Origin: Bedellia somnulentella
Taxonomy: Eukaryota > Arthropoda > Insecta > Lepidoptera > Bedelliidae
DNA length: 64,000 bases
Assembly (NCBI GenBank): GCA_963576735.1
Contig: OY755174.1
Location: 8,866,001 to 8,930,000 of the forward strand
Reading direction: 5' to 3'
The notes under the pieces are model-generated. The model was given only the letters and a program-made list of their open reading frames with translations. It searched no databases and had not been told where the DNA came from. Made by a program: the position numbers and the translations under genes. Shown here in pieces: positions 45,888 to 57,700 of the stretch (positions within the stretch are counted from its first letter, which is position 1; each line of letters starts with the position of its first letter).

Positions 45888-48177
45888 AAAGCTTAATGCT
45901 GTAACAAAAGCTTCTAATTGTGCATCAAATACTAACATAAATATTAAGGTTCAAAATTAAGTAAGAATAATTTGACAAGAAATATGTTCATATCACTGAC
46001 GATATTTTTAAAACCGCTAGTGTTCCCAAAATGGAACATGGACGGCTATTGTAATCCCAGTATTTATAGAAATATACCCAAACTAGTCGTGCATCACTGA
46101 ATCAATTAGGTTAATAGAGTGGAAAAAGATACTACACATTGAATGGTTTTTATTTCGAGTTGAACCTTTGCTTGCTTTACTTTAAGTTTAGCCTAGGATT
46201 TAAAACAAAACAAACTACGTTAAACTAACCATGGAGGAAAAAGTTTGAAATTATTAAATCTCGAATCAGCATTCGAGATTCTGCCATTGGTTTTATACTA
46301 ACATATAATAACAGAATACGGTAGTATTAACAACTCTTCAACTGTCCGCTAAACGTCGTTATACTTCCACATGTGGAGTACAGAAGCCTTTTATCCTCTC
46401 GCGAGTGGTGATTATTCTGCTCTTATTTTATTTATGTCGATCCCTCGATTGCGTAGATAGATGGAGCAATCAAGGCCCAACGAAGGTCTGTGCTGACATG
46501 AAGTTTACAATAAGGCCCTTTGCTCCGGACAGAATTTATTGATCACATAACGTTAGGAATCTGTTTGAGTTGTTAAGTGATGTATGTATAGATGTGTTTG
46601 CATCATATGAGGCGACTGAAAACCTCACTTAGATTAATTGATACGCAGAGATCAGGTTGCTAATTTAGTACTGAAATTGAATATCGAATGTGATTGTAGC
46701 TAGAAATACTCTACATCGTTTTAAAGATATTGATTGTTCAATTATTACATTATTGTATATACTTGACTATATGAACATTGACATAAAAGAAAAAAGAAAA
46801 TAAAAACTAAATAAAAAACTCCAGAAAAGTAAATAAAAAACCATCATATACCATATATTACCAATATTTGCTTTAAACTAAACTAGTAAAGAAGCTACGT
46901 TATCTTTTTTTTAACATTCTTATATCAGCTTCACCTGTATGTATCTATGTATGTAACCAACTCTTCTGGACTCGATATTGACCCACTTTAAACGGACATA
47001 TTTAATTCAAATTTTGTTCACTTATTGTTTATATCAATATCCCGATTAGGGTCACCAGGATTAAATAATTTCTGTTGCTTCAGGTCTAAAAAGGAAAAAT
47101 AATATCAGTTAATAAAAACTAAAAATAACGCTATTTTTATTTCACTTTTTATTGGAAGTGCCCCGAAGGGCTTCAAGATTTTTTCTATAGATAGATAGAT
47201 AGATAACTCATAAATAAAGAATAAATAAAGGAAAGAAAAATTTCGACACAGGCGGGAATCGAACCCTTTATTTATTCTTTATTTATTAGTAATAATCCCC
47301 ACATGAGGTTTTCATGAACAAAAAGATTTAAATTATGAGATAGATAACTCGTTTATTTATGTTAACATAACACCACATAGAATATTAAAAAACAATATAT
47401 AAAGTGAAAAAAACAATATTTTTGACCTAAAAATTAGTGCTATGGTAACACAAACTAGGTCCTAACTCAGCGCTTGATATTGCCAAGTGGCAAAACACTG
47501 GTTTTCAGTTAACGCCTACAATACGCTACCCATCATTAAATAATATATAAACTAAAAAACTGTGTCTGCCACATTTGAAGTAAAATAAAATAAATAATAA
47601 AGGAAAAGACAGTAAAAAGTAAACAAATTCACTACAAAAAAAACGTTTAAGATTGTACATATTATCTTTGAACATATTCGCTTATAATCTTAGAACATTA
47701 AATAATTAAAAGAACAAGAAAACCATAATCAGTCTTTTCAAATATTTATTTGTTTACTTACTATAAATAATGTTTTTTAGCTTTTTTCCCTTTTGAAAGA
47801 GAGTAATTATTTTATGAAAATAACCAAAAACTTGATACTTCATCAACCTTAAAATTTGAAACACCATAAATCAAATGGCCGACATTTATTAAGTGGACAA
47901 CTGATTAAACAAGAAAAAGGAAAAGTTCGAGCCCGTAAGAAGTTAATAAGAACACGCCATCACACTAATCGAGACAAATAGAAAGGGGAGAACGGGGAAT
48001 TACACATTATGTTATTGTTTTCACGCCTGCACCACAGAAAACTACGAGTATTTAATGTGAGGAGAGGTGAAGAGTTGTATAAAATTGTACATACGCCAAA
48101 GTAACAGGTAGGTGCAGCAAATAATTAAACAAGAGACAGCAGTCAATTAGAGAGGACTAGAACAGTGAGTTGATATT
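45888..48177. other. AT-rich stretch with one SINE copy
   Basis: The SINE at 47211 is the only recognised feature; the rest is low-complexity AT sequence. Confidence 0.45.
47211..47345. repeat. Inverted-arm copy of the tRNA-derived SINE
   Basis: ATAAATAAAGAATAAATAAA on the left is mirrored by TTTATTTATTCTTTATTTAT on the right, around an inverted 3' part of the tRNA-like head (GACACAGGCGGGAATCGAAC). The SINE body AATAATCCCCACATGAGG continues to the right. An (AGAT)n microsatellite lies just upstream at 47189-47206. Confidence 0.7.
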
Positions 48178-48427
48178 TATTGCCGTATAGTGCCATCTAA
48201 GAATGTCACTACCCCTTTCTACCCACCGGTGTCGTAAGGGGCGACTAAGGGTATGGGGTTTTTTAAAGTGGATTTTGGGTGATGAGGTGGGAAACCCATC
48301 ACCAACGATACTTTATTTCTACCATCTTGTCCCCTATCAAATTCCAAATGTGGCTGAGGATTTCTAGCTCTAAAGCTCTGGCTACCCCTTTTTGGGATTT
48401 ATGGCCGTGAGTATATGTTTGTATGTA
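48178..48427 (-). repeat. CATA-tailed interspersed repeat
   Basis: GCCGTATAGTGCCATCTAAG, ACCCCTTTCTACCCACCGGT, GGGAAACCCATCACCAACGA, ending GCCGTGAGTATATGTTTGTA. Its TATG tail is where the Tigger-like element begins. Confidence 0.85.
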
Positions 48428-49212
48428 CAGTAAAACCCGCTTAAGACGATTTTCCAGGGACCCCACCAAAAAAGAAATCGTATTATGCAGGATAGGGAAA
48501 ATAAAACGAACGTACTATATTTTTTACATTCAATACATGATTTAAAATAATCAATTATTTTGGTTCGACAGTAAGATTTTAATGCATTAGCAATTAAAGA
48601 ATTTCAACGTAACAAAACTTTTGCAGTGAGTCTTTACTTCGAAGAAGCAACATAGCGTTTTAAATCTAGCTGATAATGCCTTAGACGCTTTCTCGCATAT
48701 TATAGGGCCACTTATGGGCAGTTTTGAAGCTCGTGCTTGATGAAGCCATTTCACCAAAAGTTTTTCTAATTTATCAAACTTTCCTATCATTTGCTTTTTA
48801 CTCTGCACACCCCCCAATCTGAATCTTTCTTTAATTCCCTCTCAATTCTTTAAAATGGTACGTAACGTAAAAAAGGTAAGTGAAGCTCAGCAGCTAACTG
48901 AGATAAATTCGTTGTTTGTGACGTTTTACCGAAAACTTTCAATATTTTATTTTTTTTTGAAGTGACAAATGGCTTTTGCTTAATTGTAGTCATATTGTAA
49001 CAAACATATGATGCACTACTACAAAACAATCAAAGCGTACGCGCGACAAGTCAAGAAATTAGTATCGGGCAGGGGCGTATTAAACGGGAAGACGATCGTA
49101 TTAAGCGTTAAGAAATGTATGAAAATATGTTTCAAGTTGCAGGAACTGGCGCAAAGCGGCGTATTATGCGAGAAATCGTATTAAGCGTGATCGTATTAAA
49201 CGGGTTCTACTG
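48428..49212 (-). mobile_element. Tigger/pogo-like DNA transposon remnant
   Basis: The left end CAGTAAAACCCGCTTAA and right end (inverted) CAGTAGAACCCGTTTAA are terminal inverted repeats. TA precedes the left end; the right flank is TT. The minus strand inside encodes pieces of a CENP-B/jerky-type transposase N-terminus: KQKPFVTSKKNKILKVF, then LEKLLVKWLHQARASKLPIS, with stops between. No DDE domain remains, so it is internally deleted. Confidence 0.75.
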
Positions 49213-50727
49213 TTTTTATATTGATAGTTATAATTACTCGGTTTGCGATTGCCTGGAGTAGGTCTACACAGTTACCAAATAAGCATGTTCTATTACACGA
49301 GTAGTCACCCCGTAGTATGTTCATCTTGCTTGCTCTTGAGAGCTCCACCGCGCTGAATTTCCTTTATCTCTTTTGGATTGTATGGCCTCAAGACTCAGCT
49401 ACAAAACGCGCCTACTATAGTAACATAAAGTCATTATAGTATTTCAATAGGTTGTTAGTAAGCTCGCAGTACTAATTGAATTTAACATTTGAAAGTGGGG
49501 TTAAACTATAGTTAAAGATTCTGTAGATTTATTATGCGCTAGTTGTATCAATATAAAATAAATTTAAGGTTTGACATATTTTTAACACAATGAATTCTAT
49601 AAGAAATTTTATGTGATAACTGTTCGCACTCTGTTTATTTACTGTTTGACAATGCGCGGGGGGTTTTAAAGAAGCATGGTGAAGGTAAAACAGATTTAAT
49701 ATCCCCTAATTTAAGGAACACCAGTACCTCTGCCACCCTTTGTACATATACCGCGTAAACGATATGTTAAGATATTTCCAAAAATACCAATATGGCACGG
49801 CAAAAATTACATAAAGCAGTACCAAATCTTCAACATTAAAAATAATATTTTGAAGATATGAAAGAAAGATTATTCATGGCCCCAGAGCTTACCTAAAATA
49901 CAAAACGGAAAATATAAACTTATAAATATAATAAAAAAATAACATTGAAAGTATTATAAAAATATGAAAACACAACTATCCGTTGTTTTACAAAGCTATA
50001 TGAGGCAAGAAAAGGTTTCTAGCTCAGCAAATAAATAAAATAGAATAGATAATCCACACATCTTAGTCTACCCATAGTCTACCCCATGCTACATTAAAAA
50101 AGAGAAAGATTTCTACTTATAAAGAGACTATTCCTACCTTAAAGAAACTTTATAAAACGGAATTATGAAAATTGTATTGCACAGATTATGTCATTTTTCC
50201 AAAAAACCTAGTAAAACTTGTTTTTCCTCACCATTAAGGTTGACTGGAAGAAATCGTGTTAAGGCGGTAAGTCCGCCTTTGTGTACTAAGTTTCAATGTT
50301 CTGTACTTTTGTAAAAACATTATATCTATTCTGTATGCAATAAAGTGTTCAAATAAATAAAATTTTCATCAAACCGAATAAATGGCGTCAAAAATATAAA
50401 ATATTGCGTTTGCCATACACAAATATAAATATGGCTCAGAAGATACGAATTCGGTGCTGATAGGAACCCTAAATTTGATTGCCGGGGCCGGTCCTTCGGG
50501 ATAAAGCTTGCGTCACCAGTTTTCACCCCATTCGGGTCATGTTTTTACGGCGCTCGCTTATCTTAACATCTACAGCAAAACATGCATGATAGTTATTTGA
50601 AATATCCAAGTATTACTTTTGATATAAAGTTCAAATATTTACTTCTTTACTTTATTTTCTTTTTTGGTATTGCATTAAAAATGTATAGCAGATATTTTAC
50701 CAATCCTGAGTGCATTTATGTTATGAG

Positions 50728-50960
50728 CTGTGTAGTGTCGGCTTAGAATAGCACTAGCCCATTTTCCCGAGTAGAACGAGTCAACTTAGGGTATTGGGGC
50801 TTTTAAGTGATTGTTGGGCTATGTGGCTGGACACCCATTAGTAATTTCCCTCTATTTTACAATACTTTCCCCACTCAACTCCTAAAGCTATAACTAAGGG
50901 ATTTCTAATTCTGGAGCCCTGGCCACCCTTTTTTGAGTTTCTAATCGTAAGTATAAAGTA
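50728..50960 (-). repeat. CATA-tailed interspersed repeat, diverged
   Basis: GCTGTGTAGTGTCGGCTTAG, GGGTATTGGGGCTTTTAAGT, CCCCACTCAACTCCTAAAGC, TTCTGGAGCCCTGGCCACCC. Confidence 0.8.
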
Positions 50961-52149
50961 TATATAGTAGTAATGGAGCCAACTTATCCTTTACCTAGCT
51001 CGCATCAAATATATTTAAAAAAAACTATGTTTTAAAAACCTTCAAGTGCGAGTCAAACTTACACACTAAAGTTTCCGAACCTTCTAAGGACAGTCATCCC
51101 CGACTTTTAGCATTTAGCGACTAGGCACGAGTGTGTTAGCTGCTAAATATTTCCATTGATATTTATATTCATGTGAGCAAACGTGCTTTAGTAAATTATT
51201 TAGTGACTATGCAGTTAATTAATGGCTTGAAGAGATCACAAGAGCTGAGATCGACGTGTTAGATCACGGTAGGAATTTTTGGGTGTAGATGATTATGATA
51301 ATGATCCATTATAAAGTTAAAATTTTCTTCTGGGGTTGGTATGGTTAGGGTTGGGGTGGATGTTCTAGCAGATTAGAATAGTTTTGCTCCACTTCTTCTC
51401 GTGAGCTTCGAAATTACGATATTTTTCCTTTTCAACTTCAAACAATGGCTGACAAATAACTGAATGTGGAAGTCTTATCTACCCACATTTTGTAAAACAG
51501 GAGTGATTATAAATTTTTTACTCTCCTTGTAAATCACCAAATATTAAACCAAACCAACTTCCTTCGCTGATTTCTTAAATAATTTGCGTCACCCGAAAAT
51601 CTTCCAAGATTCCGAATATGTCAGTGGAACAATGTAACATGTGTTAAAGACAAAAGTATGTAGCGTGTCGGAGCCTCTCGGCCGAGCCAGCGTGTCCGAC
51701 AAACTCGTTAAAAGTTACCGAGACCCACCCCTACCCCCGCGACACTTTCAAAACGACAGCAACGTTAAGTACGAAAGCGCAACATAACAATAATATGAAA
51801 CGTTTGCTAGCGGAAACTAACTGGCCAACTTTCTTTATTAGAACTGAAAATTGTTAACCACACCGACTGTTAACAGGATTATCAACCGTGTAGAAACATT
51901 TAGAATCACATGTCAAGATACTTGTGGTGATATCTCTTCAAAATGCAATACCATTATTTTATTAAGTTATCGAATGCCGTAATCAAGACTGTTATTTTTT
52001 TGTTAAGATATGATGACCTTTCAGTGCGAAGGTTCAGAATAGCACTTTCGCAGATTTTTAAGTTATTGTTGGCTGAAGTGCCCAACCACGCTTTATTGAA
52101 TAAACTTTTCCCCCTGGACTTGAAGATGAGGCCGAAGTATTTCACATTC

Positions 52150-52297
52150 TGAAGCTGTGGCTACTCCTTTTTGGGATTTATAGCCATGAGTAATATACTC
52201 CTCAGCCGCTTTCTAAGTGGCTGAAGAATTTCTAATTCCTTAGTTCTGGCTACCCTTTCTAGGGATTTATAGGCGTGAGTATATGTAAATATGTATG
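52150..52297 (-). repeat. Two overlapping tail fragments of the CATA-tailed repeat
   Basis: GAAGCTGTGGCTACTCCTTT ... TAGCCATGAGTAATATACTC is followed by a second, longer piece, AAGTGGCTGAAGAATTTCTA ... GCGTGAGTATATGTAAATAT. Confidence 0.75.
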
Positions 52298-54344
52298 AGT
52301 AAATATATATATACTGCCCAAACTTTAACAGTTGTCTAACAGTGTATTCCAATTCCTGTAATACAGCTTTCACAGTACAAGAAATAATAATGTTTTGGCA
52401 TGTGCGGAATTATCGTAGTTCACTAACTCTTGAGTATTTCGTTAAGAGGATTCTCATAGCTGTAAATTGTGCGCGGGAAATATTTACGAGACAGCCTTTT
52501 GCGGCATTACGACGGCTACAGTTATGCATTGTAGTTCACGGTTCACGCCCCTTGCTACATCCGAACTACCAACTTAAGCACATTAGACTTAATAAAATAT
52601 GAATACTGGAATGCTATACGGAGGAAACTAAGATTTTGAAACAAAAGCCAAAGCACGTGCCGAGATGTCAGAAGTAATTTGTGAGAAAGAAATCAAATAT
52701 TCACTACCTCTACGTTTCAGGTAAATAGTCATGTTTGTTTTATTGAGTTAAGTGCAAACTTAACTTAAGGTAAAAGATACTTACACCCTATACCTATAAT
52801 TTCAAGTTCATAATACCAGAATTAAGAATTCTACCCTAGCAACATCGCCTAACTATCGCAAACAGTTACCTATATGTAACAAAAATAACAATTAAATAAA
52901 AAAAGATATTGCAAAAAAATGGCTCTAGCTCTACAGACATTGAATCCCCATACACTGTTTTTGGTATTTCACAGAATTAGCCAATTTCCTAAAAGCTAGT
53001 GCAAAGGACCTGGTGATTAATGAGACTTCTACTTTTACTCGACCAGCTTCTATTTACTGCTAACAAATATAACTTAGACAGTCTTTAATTATTTAACATG
53101 TTGATATTGAGATAAGTGAATAAATAGTTTTGATGAAATCTGAAGAATTATTTATTTTAATGAGAAATAAAGAAATAGATACACAAGAAACAAGTTCAAA
53201 TACATCCACCAATTTATTAATGAATATTATTTTAATAGACATTATCAACACATACCTTTACAGGAATTTTAAAATCAATTTTAAAGTCAATAATATTGGT
53301 ATCTCCCACCAAAAATAAAATAAAAGACTTTGTTTTGTCCATCGCATCGTCAATGTTAAAGTTTCATACATTAATAAAGGTATGACTTAAAAATTGCTAA
53401 TATTAACATCCTTGAAAACATCCAAACATATTTCGTTTCGGTCAGGAAGTCACAAGTTCTTGAAGTAACATACCAGTGTCGCAACTTTAGATAAGTTAAC
53501 CAATAATTTGAATAATGAAACGCGAGCATAATGTTTCATACAACTGTACAACTGTAGTAAAAGCCTTGTCAGTCTATTTGTTCCACAAAGTGGTATTTAA
53601 GATTAGATTAATGTCAGGCTATTACACTATTAGTTATACAATAGTTATTATATTACACTAACAGTCCAAGCCTTTGGGGTTGATTCGCGCAAGAGTTTAG
53701 AGGAACATATTTTAGATGATTGGACATGATAAGTGAAGTCACAATACCAAAAATATCCCTATTTTTAATTGTGTTATTAATAACAAAATGGCATAAAACT
53801 AAAACTTTCTAGTTATATTTGTGAATATAACCAACGAAGGTACATTATTTGTAAAATAAAAGAAAAATATCATTGTAATTATTTATTAATCTATCAACAA
53901 ATTGGTGTAAACTACAGTTTATAAAATAGCTAAATCTAAATGTGTCAAGCATAATAAAATATTTGATAAAAATTACCGAGTTCAACAACAGGACTGCGAC
54001 TCCCAGTTCCGTCAGTACTATTTTCAATATCATTTGCTGAAGCAAATGTTTTCAATGACGTTTGCACATTTAGACGAATAAATGATATAGGTACAGAAAA
54101 ATATACAATCACTTAAAAAATCTAACAATCATACAATTTGGCAATAAAAACTTAATAAATAAGTATTGGGTCTGATTTTCATGTCATTAAATTTACATAA
54201 AACTTAAAATTAAGTTACAAATATTACATAGAAACAAAATACATACAAATTAAAGCTAACACACACACAAGCGCTAAAACAAGTCTTAGAAATAAAATCA
54301 GTCACTAAAATGTCAATCACACGTAAATCCCTAAAAAATACTTA

Positions 54345-54723
54345 CTAAGGTGATGTCTTTATAAGTTGGTGCATAGCCGGTCCCTTAAGCTGAGGCAAGC
54401 CTGACACTTTCGCCAAGGATGGTTCGAGGTATTTGTTATATACAGCTTTGTTTTTGGATTTCTCTACATTAGAAACTAGCAATGCTATTTTTTTAACAAT
54501 TGGTTCTAAATGGGTTAGTGGATAACCGGAATAATATACCATAGTAGGTGTCCATACATCGTCAAAACAGGATCGCGATAGGAGGTAGAGTGAAAGACAT
54601 ACAGACGCAGCGGCTATTTCGGATGGTCGATAGTGAGACATGGAGTATTCAATTAAACTTAGGTCGGCAAAGTACTTCGCTAGATGATGGATCTTCAAAC
54701 TGCCATTGGCTGCTTTCACAAAC
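54345..54723 (-). CDS. CycB: Cyclin B exon 7 (C-terminal cyclin fold and stop)
   Basis: Begins after TTTCCCAG with one base completing a split Arg codon. It encodes the second cyclin fold ([28 protein letters not shown]) and the C-terminus ([16 protein letters not shown]). The stop TAG lies within TTAGTAAGT, which resembles a splice donor. A candidate AATAAA on the minus strand is at 53882-53887. Confidence 0.92.
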
Positions 54724-57700
54724 CTGGGAAAGAAATACTTGTTAAATACTTATGTTTTGTTAGATATAATATGGGTAAAGGAGAAAATAAATTTTATAGT
54801 CAATATGCATAACAAGATAAGGACAGGATTTTATGATGGAACCTTACACATAAATAAAAAAATGCTATAATTTCAAAATCACTATAAAATGAGACTCTCG
54901 ATTAAAAAAGTTTGCAAAGTTTAATATTCATTGGAAACTTTATATTTCCAATAGCAAATATTTCTTTGTGAACAGCGATAAAAAGTTTGTTCACTAAGTG
55001 GCTAATTTAAGTCTGAAGAATAAAAAGGCATGTATTAAAAGATTGATAAGTGTAGCCGAAATACGAGAGGTTTGCCGGGACATTACAAAGTGGCGATCGA
55101 TTTTATTATGGCAAAGACATCTTGTTTAACAATGCTAGAGACAAGCTTATGTACGAGGCAAATATGTAAGACTTAAGAAGGAAATAAAATAAATAAATTT
55201 TATAAACATGCACTTCAAATTATTCATATACTGCTGGGCTCTTTGGCATGAATTTAGTTCAAAATATTTGAAATCGATTTCTTTCCACCAGAACTTTTAA
55301 ATGCTGTGCTAATTAAGTGCTGCATTCAACACTCTAAGCCGCAAAGAAGAAGACTAATCGTTCTTCAAGTTTCCAAAATTAAATCTTTATTGACATTCAT
55401 TTTCTTACCGTCTCAAAAAACTCAGAGGAACGGGTCTCGCAAAGCAGAATCCAAGTTTACAAATAATGTCTCTTTCACAGCGGAATATTTCTTGCTTCGT
55501 ATAGGCGTTGTCCGTGACATAAACAAAGTCAGAAATATCGGGCGCGTAGATTTCCTCGTATTTACTAGCAATGAACATAGCAGTCACACCGACCAACTGT
55601 AGTTGACTGCGTTTTATATTTGGCATAACCTGAAAACATTGTCATAATTGCAATACTTACTAGTCACTTTATTAGTGCTTTGTCTCCTTTTGATCGAGGT
55701 TTATTTTGCACATTGTCTAAATCGATGCAGAAACGTAATGGTTCCGTAGAAAAAGACGATAAAAATCGCTTGTATCTCCAATGGATAAGCCAATGCATCT
55801 GAGAACAGACACCGAAGGCATACAAGATGAACAATATATGAACAATTTTATCAGCTGTTTTACTGTCTGTTTTTATCGCTCTACCACGTTAAATTATCGT
55901 CATACTTACAGATAACCAATATTTTTATTCTATTCCTACAATACTATTTCAACTGAATTCTTTCAAATAATACAAAGTCACCGGAAGTAAGTAAGTAGTT
56001 GTATTTGTGGTGGTGGAACTGTTGCAACGTTAGCAATTCCACTTTAATCCTCAATAGTTATCTCAAAGACTCAAACGTTCACGCCGTATATCCCCGAAGG
56101 AGTTTGGCAGAGGTACTAATACTTCAGGACACATTGTCAAATGGTGTTCAAAGTACCCACGTTTTGCTTGGACAGTGTACTCAAGTGACAGGCCATTTGC
56201 CGTTTTGTACAAATACCCTATCACATGACTAAGTATACTTAAGATTAGCATTCTATACATACATACATACGGCTATAACTCCCTAGAAGGGGTAGCCAGA
56301 GCTAAAGAATTAGAAATTCCTCAGCCACTTTTGGAAAATTGAGTGGGGAAAAGATGGTGAATAAAAGGTTGTTGGTAATGGGTCTCCAACCGCATCGCCT
56401 AAAAATAACTTAAAAGCCCCAATACCGTTAGTCGCCTCTTACGTACACCCATCGGTAGAAACGGGGTAGTGCTATTCTAAGCCGACACTACACGGAGCAT
56501 TCAATGTCCCAACTAAAAGTGCATTGGTTTGGATTTTTATGGTCATACATACATACATACATATACTCACGGCTATAAATCCCCAGGAGGGGTAGCCAGA
56601 GCTAAGGAATTAGAAAATCCTCAGCCACTTTTGGAAAGTTGAGTGGGAAAAAAATGGTTAAATAAAGGTTGTTTGTGATGGGTCTCCAACCGCATCGCCC
56701 AAAAATCCCTTAATAGCCCCAATACCGTTAGTCGCCTCTTACGTACACCCACCAGAAGAAACGGGATGTTGTTATTCTAAGCCGACACTACACAGCAGGA
56801 TTTTTATGTAATTCATTTATATTTAGAAAAATGGCGAATGATTTTCTTTCTTTTCTTCTTTAAAAAGGGTTTACATTCTACACTAATTTAAATCTTTTTG
56901 TTCATGAAAACCTCATGTGGGGATTATTACTAATAAATAAAGAATAAATAAAGGAAAGAAAAATTTCGAGACAGGCGGGAATCGAACCCGCGACCTCGGG
57001 TATACGCCCCGACGACGCTCTGCCAACTGAGCCACCGTGTCAATTGGCTGCCAGTGCGAAATTCTTCTATCCTTTATTTCTTTTACACGTTTAAGTAGTG
57101 TTTGCGTTTCCTACCTCCGAATTTGAACTAATTGGGAAAGCCATTTGTCTACCTTTTCAGATAGAATGCAAATGTTGAAAACGCCTAACTATCACATAAT
57201 TTAAATCTTTTTGTTCATGAAAACCTCATGTGGGGATTATTACTAATAAATAAAGAATAAATAAAGGAAAGAAAAATTTCGACACAGGCGGGAATCGAAC
57301 CCGCGACCTCGGGTATACGCCCCGACGACGCTCTGCCAACTGAGCTACCGTGTCAGTTGGCAGAGCGACGGGGGCGTATACCCGAAGGTCGCGGGTTCGA
57401 ACCCCGCCAGTGTAGAAATTTTTCTTTCCTTTAATAACATCTTTTATTTAAGACTACTTTATTTTTGTTTGGAATATTAACAGCAAACTATATAATTAAT
57501 GTTTAGAAATACAGTTATAAACTTAGCCAATAACAAGTATTTGCTATGCTATTTTAAGCAGACACTACATATCTCTATATATCATACAGAGTTATCTATC
57601 TATCTATCTACATGGCTTGTGATATACTAAGTATATAATTGCTTAAGAAATACACCCAAAATGTTCTGCTGTTAATAATGAAATGAAGCTAAAGCTCTCC

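Larger units (their letters stand above)
49213..54344. other. Stretch downstream of cyclin B without recognised gene
   Basis: Contains two CATA-tailed repeat loci (50728 and 52150) and the probable cyclin B 3' UTR (to about 53880). A GC-richer patch lies at 51660-51760 without a supported exon. Confidence 0.45.

Noticed and set aside
57281..57354. tRNA-Tyr(GTA) gene
   Set aside because: A GTA triplet can be placed in a 7 nt loop, but extra bases precede the stem, position 33 is C, and the copy is part of a palindromic SINE.
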